Shown: positions 48,302 through 59,400 of the stretch, piece by piece
Layout: each line of letters starts with the position of its first letter
Position numbering within the stretch: position 1 is the stretch's first letter
From: Lobosporangium transversale
Taxonomy: Eukaryota; Mortierellomycota; Mortierellomycetes; Mortierellales; Mortierellaceae
Direction of reading: 5' to 3'
Assembly (NCBI RefSeq): GCF_002105155.1
Contig: NW_019028989.1
Span: forward strand, 496,001-560,000
DNA length: 64,000 nucleotides
Position numbers and translations under genes: made by a program
Notes under the pieces: model-generated
The model's database searches: none
What the model saw: the letters and a program-made list of their open reading frames with translations, nothing else
What the model was told of the DNA's origin: nothing

Positions 48302-49387
48302 TTAACGAGTAACCTTCTCAAGAACAGTTTCATAGGCAACCTCGCTATAATCAGTACCCTGAATCTCGGTTGCAATACCATTTAAGGATCTGCGGAGGGC
48401 GTCCTTGCTGGAAGCGTACAACATCTTGGGCTTGACCGAGGCATTATCAGGAGACCTATCGAGTACAAAACAAAAAAAAAAAAAAAAAAAAAAAAGAATG
48501 ATGAGATGAGTATTTTGTCACCAACATAGCCTTTGTAATGGTATCGATTGCAGTATTTAAATAAACAAAAACATTTAGCATCCTGAGATGTATAATCTTG
48601 CAACAAAAGAGAAATCAATAAGCTAAGCCAGACCAAACTAGACGACGATATAGGGTACATCATTTTCAGGCGGGTCACTTATGCTTACCAGCTAAAGAAG
48701 ATAATCTTGCTACGATCGCCGCCCTCACTGGTCTTGTAGTCAAAATCATAAACGGCCCAAAGGCAGTCGTTTTGGGGAAGTTGTTCCAGGAACTGGTCGT
48801 ATGTGGCGGTTTCAGCCTTATCAGCAACAGTAATCTCGTCGCCTGTAAGCTTGTAGATAATGTACTTGTACTTCTTGCCGATCTTCAACTCCTGAAAAGC
48901 ACTGAGACACTCGGCATTGGGTCTAACTCCACTGGAAGAGGACTAGAAAATCAAACAAGTGATAGGCAATGAGTATGTGAATATACAGCTTGAAAAACTT
49001 GATGTTTTCTTGTAGCGCGTATCAAAACAGGAGAATATGATGGATTCTCCATTCTGTTATCAGAAATGAAACTCAATCACATAGAAAAAATCCTTTTCTG
49101 GAAACATCAGTGATATCCACTTTTATTATGAGGATACTCATTCATTTTCCTGGTCGCTTCATTCCATTGTTGCGCGGTGAAAGATGAGGGAAATATATTT
49201 AAAAATAAATAAATAAAATAAAATAAAATAAAAGAATAGCCTGGTCGTTGATGTTGAAGGAGTTGAAAGCGCGTTTCCATTGTCTGGCATGATGCAAGAG
49301 ACCCACGCAATGAACATGTCCTGCCCAAAGCAAAGAGACAAATATGAAAGAAAGAAGCTCAAAGTAGGAACCTGTATACGTTACCAT
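48302..49387 (-). CDS. COF1: Cofilin / actin-depolymerising factor
   Basis: Severs and depolymerises actin filaments. Exons 49385-49387, 48689-48942 and 48302-48455 give 136 residues, the normal fungal cofilin size. The first coding exon is only the start codon (ATG followed by gtaacg), joined to [20 protein letters not shown]. Family landmarks are [51 protein letters not shown] and [15 protein letters not shown], which carries the actin-binding long helix. An ATG-only first exon with a long first intron (about 440 bases) is common for fungal cofilins. The junction TG/G at the second intron restores FFSW. Confidence 0.95.
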
Positions 49388-49964
49388 GGTTGTTTAAAAG
49401 TATAGTAGTAGTACCGGTAGGTGAGGAAAAAATGGATAGAGATGAGATGAAAAAAGATGATGAGGTTCCTCTAGAGCTTATATACACTTTTGGCCCAATT
49501 TTTTTACTAGCCTAGTCTGCTCTGTATTTGGACTCATCATAATCACACCCGCTATTGTGGGCCTGTATTCAAAACTACGTCACGTTCTAGGTTGTTGTGA
49601 CGTTTTGGTTGAGTAAAAATAAGTAGGCTCATACATTGGTGTCGTTTTGGTCCTACGTGCCCCTGTTGGAACCTTGTTACACGATATTTTAATAAATGAT
49701 GAAAGGATCCTCTCCTTTATGTTGTATTATCAATCATCTCATGTGCCCATTACTTGCTTTTTTTTTCTCTGTTTTTTTGAATAGATTTATGTGGTTTATC
49801 ATAGTGCAGTGAGAAAAATAATATATCGAAAGAAAACTATGTACAAACATGAAAAGAATAGCTTTTTTTTGTTTTTGACTTTGTAGGAAAGAATGGATGC
49901 GGCATGATACAATGGATAGGAACAGTGAATGATAGAAAAAAGCAAAAAGAAAAGACATTGTAAA

Positions 49965-52033
49965 CTAATCGAGATCCATAGCTGTGTCAACTGCAAACAT
50001 GGAATCACTTCTGATACGTGGTAATCGGCGGCCTGTATCAAGCCCTGGCACCACCTGCCCAACTTCATCTTTAAAATCCTGAATCATGGGCTCTGCTTTC
50101 ATAGCAACTGATATCGTTGTATAGGGTTGTGCCTGTGGCGGTCGAGACATCGACAGCTGTTGAGTTGATAATGTAGGCAGGGATGCGGCATCATCTATTG
50201 CAACATCACGGCCTTGCGACCACAGTTCGCTGAATGCCTCCAGCGCGTGTATTTCATCTTCCGACACATCTACACCTTCAAAAAGTGCCTGCTCCGACTG
50301 AATGGAATGGTCCACTACCTTCTTAGTTTCATAAATAGGCGTTTCTAGATCCGCAAGTGACAAGCGACGGACCTTGGAGCTGTCATTAGTTGAAAGCTCC
50401 TCATCCGAGCGATTTCCCAGACTAGCACTCCGGGACCGATATCCAAAGGTTGGTGAGGAAATCGGAGGTAGTCGCAAAGATTCACAAGCCGATGACATAT
50501 TTTCTCGAAGAGGTGGGAGAGTTAAATGCTGGCTTGTAGTTGAGTCTACCATACTCCCCCAAGGATGATGTTGCCAATATTGATGGTGCACTGCCCGATT
50601 AATGTAATCCAGTTCACTATTCACATTAATACCATCATCATCAACTTCTTCTTCATCAGAATGCAATGACCGGTCAGGCGAAAGTGGGTGTCTTGCTTGA
50701 TGATGGGTTGGCTGGCAGTCCATCTGATATTCGTACTGACTAAGATTTAGTGGTGGGAGGTGTGCGTCTAGATTCCCATGAGTACGCCCATACTGGCTGT
50801 AGGTGTAGCCGCCAAGAGCTCCAACGTCGACGCTTGACCTATGGTGTAGCTTAGATGCATACCAGGATAATGCCGTTGAGGAGGATGTGGACGATGTACT
50901 AGTGATCGACTCAAGTGAGCCTCTTCGGAGAGATTTAGACGCTGGTATTGTCTGACTTTTCTCGCGAAGCTTACTCTTATCCTTGAGTGAGATTTTTGCT
51001 GAGGTACTGGCGAACTCTAGCCCGGTCGATGACCCTTTTTTAGGTACAATACGTTCATGGTCACGGTCTCCGCTTACATCAGTAGGCAAAGCGATACTGA
51101 GTCCTGGTAAGGAGTTGACACGACTCCTGCGCCCTCCTATAAGAGTTTGTGAGTCCCTTCCTGAGGTGGAAGAAACAGAGTTTCGCTTGGACCTGGGTAC
51201 TTTGCTAGCTCCACGAGTCTGTGAGCCTAAGAGTCCGGCCTCGCTCTTGCGGCGGCTTTCAATGGCGATCTTGGACGCAATCCCTGCAACAGACTCGCGA
51301 CGAGACCCTTTTGTGTGTGTCTGTGTGTGTTGGACCATATTATCAAATCGGCTAAACATTCTCGTGCACCCATCCACTACACATTGGAATGGTTTCTCAC
51401 CCGTATGTTTTCTATCTCATATAAAAAAAGGAAAAATCAGTACAGCTTGACATTATGCTTTGGATGGATGTGTATATTTTGAAGCAAACACAAATGAACA
51501 ACATTTCCATGTTACACTCAGGCACCATGTCCAGTATGGATAATATGGAATTGAATAGCATGAATGTCATGGTAGACATGATGTTTCATTATTGCAAGAC
51601 ATGGCGAAGGTATGAGAATTCTTCCGAGCACAAAAATACTGCCCTGGGCTTTTTTTCGTTTTTTTTTTTAGTGAATAGGGAGAGAGAAACAAAGATCTTA
51701 CCGCGCATGACGAGCAAGGTGTTCACTACGAGTAAATACCATCCGGCAGTCACCAAAGCCTGTGCATTGGAAAAGCTTTCCTTTGGATCCTGTTGTGGAA
51801 GTAGACTTTGTGAGTGCAGGTGATCCGCGATTGGATGATTGGGTGGGCATAATTGAGGGTGCTGGACTACTTTGCTTGCTGCTGCTCCTGCTGGTACACT
51901 TGCTTGGGCTGATTGTGGAGCTGTAATCGGTATCGTGGTAAGTTCTAGTTGTGTTTGTGCCTGTGCCTGTGGCTTTAGGATGTTGCGACTGAAGCTGTTG
52001 ATCCACCTGATAACCGGATGGTACAACTGGCAT
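49965..52033 (-). CDS. C2H2 zinc-finger transcription factor
   Basis: Two exons, 51702-52033 and 49965-51411, give 592 residues if translation starts at the ATG reading MPVVPSGYQ; the frame stays open upstream to 52126, so an earlier start through another exon is possible. Two tandem C2H2 fingers straddle the intron: [19 protein letters not shown] and, after [26 protein letters not shown]. The RSEHLARH and RFDNMVQH helices resemble the stress-response Msn2/Com2/Rsv-type fungal regulators that recognise short C/G-rich sites; target genes cannot be named. The remaining 400 residues are Ser-rich and probably disordered, with several SRRES/RRKS-type phosphorylation-like sites and an acidic end (DTAMDLD). 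Confidence 0.88.
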
Positions 52034-54942
52034 CCTTGACGGCGTGATGGTAATAGTAGTAGAGAGACTATTTACGTCGTAGTAATGATCTATTTGACTT
52101 TTTGTTTTGAGTGACTGATAATTCAAAAAATACTAAGTATAAGGGCCTTTGAGGAATGTGTTCCTGAAAAAAGGGAATAAAAAAAGTCGTTGATAATGGA
52201 TATACAAGGGCCAAGCCAGAAGTAATCAAATGGAGAGTGCAGTGTAATCACAGCAAACAAAGGTGTCCATTAAAGAATGTGAGTGTGCAAACACAAATGT
52301 GGGTTTGTGCATAAAGGAAAAGGGCAGGGGAGAGAGAAAAAGGTAAAAGAAGGCAAGAAGGAAGAAAGAGAGGAAGGAAAAAGAAAAAAAGGTTAACAAC
52401 CTGGAACAATCTATTAAAATTAGAGGAGCAACGACCAAGGAAGGGCGCTTTGACTCTGATACTGTCAATCACTGTTTGTCCGTCTTTTGCCTCCCATGCT
52501 CATGCATATTGTTCATATTACAAAGTGTGGAGGAAATCCTTTTCCTTCCATACACAACACACTGCCCGATACAGATTTCCCCACAAGAACAGATCTTTGT
52601 TGGGCAAAGCCATAAAAATAAAAAATAAAAATGAAAAATGAAAAATGAAAATCCAGCTGCGGCGGCAGGATACAGAAATGGAAAGGAAAAGAACAATAGA
52701 GGGTTACTCACATAGGATGCGCTCAGGCACAAGAGATGATGAATTGTATACTTATTACCCACAGAAGAAGGTGATCTGGAACAAAAAAAAATTGGAGGTA
52801 CGTGGACGAGTAAGAAAGAAGAGAAGAAGAGAAATGAAGAGAAGTGAAGAGAAGTGAAAAAAAGAAGAATAAACAAGACAAATAAAAATCGTACTTTTTA
52901 GTTGAATTGAAGGAGACATCGACATGTGTGCGTGTTGTGCTAGGACAACAGAGAAGGCACCAGCACCAAATGATAATAAAAAAAAAAATGGTGCCTGAAA
53001 AAAAGGGACAATGGGACAATGTGTAAAACGCAATGAATATCAGGCATGTCTCAATCTTCAATGCACATACAAATACCCACGCACGCACATATTTTACTTA
53101 CTGATCCAAGAGAGAGAGAAAGAGAATAAATGAAGAAAGAAAAATACAAGAACAATACAAGCCAGTGCAGTAATGTTGGCACACACGAGAATAGAAAGAC
53201 GACGACGACGACGAACGTTTGTTTCTGACCTTGTCTGATTCTTGTAAAGGAGGGGAGAAGGAAGAGGAGGAACGAGGGCTTGCATAACCATCACATCAAC
53301 ATGCATGCAATGCATGCCCCCCAGTTTACTTCACTCGTTGTCCAAATTCCCTCGCTCTCTTTTAAAGATAGGGCTAGTGGAAAGGAACAAAGAACCATCC
53401 ATCCACTTTGACTCTACGATTAATTAAATGTTCCCAGCCCAGGCACTGAATAGCTTCGTCTGATGGAATATCCCTTTACCACATCCTACCGACATGACCT
53501 TTTTTTTTTTTTTTTTTTTTTTTTTAATCTGCCAATCAATAAAAAAATGACCAAGAGGAGAAGGCAATAACAAAAAACTACCACGATCAAACTACAACAC
53601 CAAAAAAAAGGGGGATTGACACTTCTTTCAGCCCGAGACTCCAATTATCAAACCTCACGAAAAAAATAAACAAGCCGTTATAAAGGATTGTACATCTGTG
53701 TGTGTGCCTGTGCCCACCCTTCCTGCTGTATCCCTTCTACCTGCCCCATTCTCAGTGTGTATTGTGAACAGAATTCGAGCTGCAAACCATTGGTGCTCGT
53801 GGATTCTTGTTTCTCTTATCCCATAACTGCAACGGGTGCAGTGGACAAAAAGGATTATTGGACTAAGAGCCGAACAAGTTTCATGATGTGGAGTACTGTT
53901 TCTGCCGTTCTATTGTGAACTTACCTGAAACGTGATCTACTTGATCAGTCCAGTCAGATCAAATATAAAAAAAAAAAAAAAAGAAATAAAAAACACTCCC
54001 TCGTTGATGTCGCTCGACAAGCCCAACAAGATAAAGTAATATTGCGCTGTCGTGGTGTGAGTTTGAAGTTTGAAGGGTACTTCTGTTCTTTTTGTTACAA
54101 AAGGAATAAAAAATGAGTGTTCCTTTAGCTTTAGAGTTGTGTGACGGAAGTATGAAGCGAGCAGGGCGTAACGATTGTTTAGTTGCAAACGCAATGTCCA
54201 AAGTAGGAAATAGCGAGGATAACGAATAAAATCTGGCCTCAGACAAATAATGGAGGAAGTGGGAAGAGGTGAAATGCAGAAGTAAGGTGCCTGCAGGGTA
54301 CAAAAAATAACAGCAAAAGATAAAGAGGAAAAAAATTAAAAAAAGGGAAAGGAAAAAAAAAAAAAAAAAAAGCGGAGGTTCAACTGACAAAGAGAAAAGG
54401 GTGTAAGGCCAAATAAAAACGAAACAGTGGAACAAAAAAAAAGTTGGATAGTGGTTTAGTTCAAGCAACGATGTTGAGAGGTTCTCGCGTCTTTCTATTC
54501 ATGCAAACGCACCTGAAAGTTCCTGCATGTGAGTGTAGATGTTCCTTGCTACAGTCAGTAACTGTTGCTTTGTGTTGCTTTGTAAAATAGTTTGTCTTTA
54601 TATTGCTTCATTGCTGTCATTGACATATCAAACTGTTGCGTAGTTTGCTTCTTCCTTCCTTCCCTCCTTTTTCATGATCATCTTTTTTTAAAAAAAAAAA
54701 TCATGACTTGGCCTAGTTTGATACGAAATTTGTGAAATCAAGATGCGGTCACAACTTTACTATTGGATTTTGCTGCGCGACAAGTGTCTCTGTTTCTGGA
54801 TTGGTTTTTTTTTGTGCCTGTCTGCCGCAAGGAATATCGCAACTCTTGACAGGGGACCGAACAGAAAGCGCGGGAAAACAAAATAGCAAGAAGGCATTTT
54901 GTCCTCGTTCTTCCATGGCAGTTTACTTTTTCTTTATTACAA
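52034..54942. other. Long pyrimidine-rich leader or promoter region of the zinc-finger gene
   Basis: About 2.9 kb lie between the zinc-finger gene and the 3' end of the ankyrin gene. On the minus strand much of it is T/C-rich (52300-52400, 52640-52900, 53080-53340, 54280-54400), suggesting leader introns or an extended promoter. Short open frames here are compositional. No conserved protein was seen. Confidence 0.5.
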
Positions 54943-55377
54943 TTACTTTGGAATTAACACAATAACATCATCCTGTCCTCGGAACATGTCTCCAGTCTTA
55001 CGTGCATATTGCTTCATGTTCACAGGGATCATCTTGGATCCATTATAGCGTGCTATATTAAATTCTGTAGGTACATCATCAATCTCCTATGGGTTATGGA
55101 TGTTGTAAAATAAAGAATTTGGAACAGTTAAAATAAAAAATAGGGTTTCTTTGTTATAAAAAATGATCATAAATGAAAGACGATCGACCGCAGATCTATT
55201 TTTTTTTCTACTACCTCGTGGATCAATTGAACTGTTTTCTCAATAGTATCATCCACATTGGCGAAAATGGCACCAAGTAGATGATCATCTGTAACAGATC
55301 GACTGTAGACTAGAATCTCTTTTGCTACTGCATTAAAGAAATTAACAGGACAAGGAAATCAAGACTTAGCCATGGCG

Positions 55378-55411
<34 letters not shown>

Positions 55412-55901
55412 CATCATTGTCACGTACCAAGGGCATCGCTTGACGCACCATCTACGCTAGTACTAGCATAAGCTGCTGCATATGCAGCTGCTGTAGCATC
55501 AGTGACAGCATTAATATTTGCCATAGTCGACGTATTTGTAGAAATTTCATTTGCTGTTATAGGCAACGCTTCCAATGCAAGTTTGGGGTTTGAGAGAGCA
55601 AATGCCTCCTGATTCAATTTAGGATTGTCTGTCGATCCATCAGGGAGAGACCAGAGTTTTGAAAGATCCAAATTTGTAAGATATGATGGGACAAATGTAA
55701 AGTTCTTGGTCCCATCATCATTTTTCCCCTCAGTTTCTTCTTCCACGACTTCTTTGCCGTAAAGCTCACAGATCTCTGGTTTTTTCGCCAGATCAACAGG
55801 TGTCTCTCCCTTCTTGTTCTTCACATCCTTGCGTGCTCCTCGTAGCAGCAATGCACGAACAATTGGTTCGTGCCCACGATGTGTTGCCCAATGCAATGCT
55901 G

Positions 55902-55944
<43 letters not shown>

Positions 55945-56271
55945 GAAATGATTTCATGATATGCGCATGTCAATTAGGGGTTCTAAAGTTCCTGCTTGTC
56001 GACGTTTCTTTGGCGTCATAAAACAATGTCAATGTCAACTTTACTATGACTATATAAAAATATACCATCCGTTCATGGTGTTCTGACCGTTGACATCGAC
56101 TCCGCTTTGACAGTAATGTAATACTGCCTTCAGGTTGCCGATTGCTGCCATCTCGTGCAAGTCATTGATCCTAAAAAAAAGTTACTTCTCAATATGATGT
56201 TCGCTTTTTTCTTTCTTAGTATTGTAGCCTAGCGATATAAATGTGTGTTGTTACCTTGCGTCCATCTCCAT
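54943..56271 (-). CDS. ANKRD40-like ankyrin-repeat protein
   Basis: Five exons, 56255-56271, 56066-56170, 55428-55903, 55215-55327 and 54943-55086, give 284 residues. Two ankyrin repeats are visible: INDLHEMAAIGNLKAVLHYC with VDVNGQNTMNGW, then TALHWATHRGHEPIVRALLL with KDVKNKKGETPVDLA. A linker follows, then an Ala-rich run (ATAAAYAAAYAST). The C-terminal domain (EILVYSRSVTDDHLLGAIFA to DDVIVLIPK) resembles the conserved tail of animal ANKRD40. That layout, N-terminal ankyrins plus a C-terminal ubiquitin-like-sized module, supports the call. Biochemical function is unknown. The acceptor before exon 3 lies in an unusual A-rich tract. Confidence 0.75.
55904..55944. repeat. T-run to A-run block in an ankyrin-gene intron
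   Basis: A T run of about 28 bases is followed by about 13 A. On the coding strand the acceptor of exon 3 is preceded by an A tract instead of pyrimidines, with the T-rich part further upstream. Confidence 0.85.
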
Positions 56272-56404
56272 GATCTGTTAGATTGTTACTGTAATGATTC
56301 TGGAATATTGGTATCGTTTAGGGGATTTTATCGTGATTGCAAATCAAGTTCAAGCCACGGCAAATATTTTTAATATGAAGCTGAAGACCTCAATGATCAC
56401 TAAA

Positions 56405-59400
56405 TTACTGTGCCCATATTGAGCTCACAAGCGACTTGAGCTTGTCTCGTTTGCGTCCTATTTCCATGGATTGTTGCTTTTGTTGATGATGTATCGAATC
56501 CGTTCTACTCGAACTCACTCGCCCCATAATTTCTGCTAATGGTCCACTGTGACCTATGCTTGGTATTACTGTGCTTGTCGTATCATGCACGGTTGCGTTG
56601 CCTGGATTGTAGCCTGCTCCATATCCTAATGACGCCGCAGTAGATCCATCTCCTCCATCTCTACTTGCAATAGATAATCCACTAGATACAGATCCCGCTC
56701 TATCCATTACAGTCGACATAAAACCTGTCATAATGCCCTTACGAGGGTCCACTTCGGGTACGGGAGCATGAACAGACTCCATCTCAAGGGACCTCCAGAG
56801 TTCTAATATACTTTCAATCTTCTCCGGAGGACAGCATGCCATGGCGTATCCTAGTACTGCTAAGCGTTTGTAGTATTCACGTCCTACAGACTCATTCGCT
56901 ACCTGAACAAACGTTTCCCAAGGTGCTTTTGCATCAGGGTCAAGATAACCAGACTGCAGTGGCTTCTGTGTTATGGTACCTGTACCTGCTCTGGAACTTG
57001 GTTGTGAAGATGGACTTCCACTGGTGGAATACGATGGCGAGACAGGCCTCGAAGTTGTAGATAGCGATCCAGATGCGCCACTATGACCAATGTTAATGTC
57101 CTCATGACCAGAGTTAAAACTGCTCGCACTATTGCTCTTGAGGACACGTCTCACTCTAGGTGATCCATCAGGGTTCAAGTCCACAGAGCCCGATATTTTG
57201 AGCAACTCCATGAGCCGATCGGATTGTTGTAATGCAAACACATGGTTGTGTTCCTTGAGTGCCGCCTCAATCAACATTCCTACTACTTGAATCTCAATTT
57301 GCTGGCGATGCGATTTCTTTTGACCCGCGCCTGTGACCTTGATGGCCAATTCTAACATGGCTTCATGGTCATGGTAAGCATTTTCCTGAGTCATGATCAG
57401 CCTTCGGACTAAAGATAGTCGATGCTCTGTGGCACGAATTTGGAATGGGAGTATAACTGAACTAGATCCAGGTGCTGTAAGGCTGTATGTCGATGTCATA
57501 AAGTTGGTTGCCTCAATTAAATCCATTTCTCGGCGAATATTTGTCGTTTCTGGAAGAACCTTCAGGCTATGAAATATGAAGCCAAAGTGCAAACATTAGT
57601 CACTAGTGATTTTTTTTTTTTTTTTTTTGTAATATTTCACATCTTCTTACCAGTCATATGCCATCTTCATAAGCCCTTGATGTCTATTCCCTGACGTTGC
57701 GTTGTTATACATTTCATTCGAACAATCAATGACCAGCTTTTCTGCAACTGCTAAGCGCACTGGAGGGAGCAGGCCGGGTGGGAACAAGATAGCCTTGGCG
57801 AGTTCAAACTCTGTAATAGAAATATACGAACGACACATATCCAATATTTAAATAAGAATTACAAAGAAGCCCAGGATTTAATACAGGGAATAGATTCGCA
57901 TGAAACCACTTACTTCCACAACTCAGAACACCGGCCAAGTATTCTTTGTAAATGTCCTGCTCTGACACCAAGCCTAAGACCCCATCCCCTTTTTCGCCTC
58001 CACGAAGACGGATCAAATCTTCAAGAAGCAACATCCACTCATCATCACTTTCAAATCGCTCGCCCATCTTTTCAGGCCCACCGCTAGCTAATCGTGCCAT
58101 CTTGATGACCATATGTAGTTGATTTGCCTCAGAATCAGAGTTTTCGAGGAACCAAGAAAGCTGTACAGGTAGGTCATACCGAGCGAGCACCTCTGCAGCA
58201 GTCAGATGTTTCTCGAGTGTATCAAGAGCGTGCTGCATCAAGCCTTGTGTGGGTGCATATTTGACGAACGCTGGGTACATATTGAGAGGATCAACTTGCT
58301 GAGCTATCCGTGGACGACTAGGAGTAAGGGCAAGAGCAGGTAGTGAGGTACTGTTGTTATTGTCGTTGCTGTTGTTATTTTGAATATAACCATCATCGCC
58401 CCGTGCAGGAAGAAAAATGTCCTTGCGTAGCTCTGCACGTCTTACTTTATCCACTACTTCATCCACGTCCTCAGTCTGCTCAAATATGGGCAGACATACA
58501 ATCATGTCACTCATCACTTTCCAATCGGATACAGTCCTGCAACCATACATGCATGACATAGTCAGCCAAGCGAGCTCCATGTCATTACTGATGATACGCT
58601 CCTCCGGTTCATAAACAGGTTTAGATTCTTGTATAACTGCGCCAACCCACGGCAGATGATTGGGACTCTGAGTTAGTAGATATGTGTACAAATACGACAT
58701 GGGGTTGCGAGAATCCTGGCCTTCAGGTAGTCCTTGTTCAGGAGCGTGCAGGGGACCATTCCGCTGCCACCGTCTTGGAAGTACAACAGTGAGGAAAGGC
58801 AGGACCAAACGTCGAATATCCTGCACAATCGTAAACTCATCGGTCATACTTAAACACAGCTTTACAACCTCCATAGGATTCATCAACGAAAACTTCTCTA
58901 ACGACATATCCAAAACGATATCACTCCACTTGGCCTTGGCCTCAGGGCTGCGATTGTCGGGCTTTATCTCGTAGATTAGTTTGCATAGGATCTCGAGGTC
59001 CTCATTTATTGACTCTAGACCAGGGATGTGGTGATCAATTCCGTACCGAATCAGTCGGCGCTCTTCGAGGATCTGGCCTGCTGTCCTGTCAATCTCCAGA
59101 ACACGATCAATATACCAGTGCGAGAGGGTTTCGTTTGAGGCAAAAGAGGACTGTGGTGACGGTAGGATCTCTTCGGCCTCTTTCTTGATGAGAGCCATAT
59201 CAAGCGACGCTGCCTCGTCACCTCCATGCGCTGCCCTACGTTCCTCCAGGACTAACGCCTGCTGCTCAAGGTACGCATCCATCTCATGGTCTGATGATCC
59301 GAACACCAATGTCCTAAACTCCGGCACTTCAACCCAATCAAGATCTTTCCAAGGGCGATCCGGAGTCCAAGGCTTTTCTGAAGCTGCTTTAGCATCGATT

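Noticed and set aside
52469-53315. Phe/Ser-rich minus-strand frames in the zinc-finger leader
   Set aside because: Composition is that of pyrimidine-rich noncoding DNA; no domain, and several frames overlap equally.
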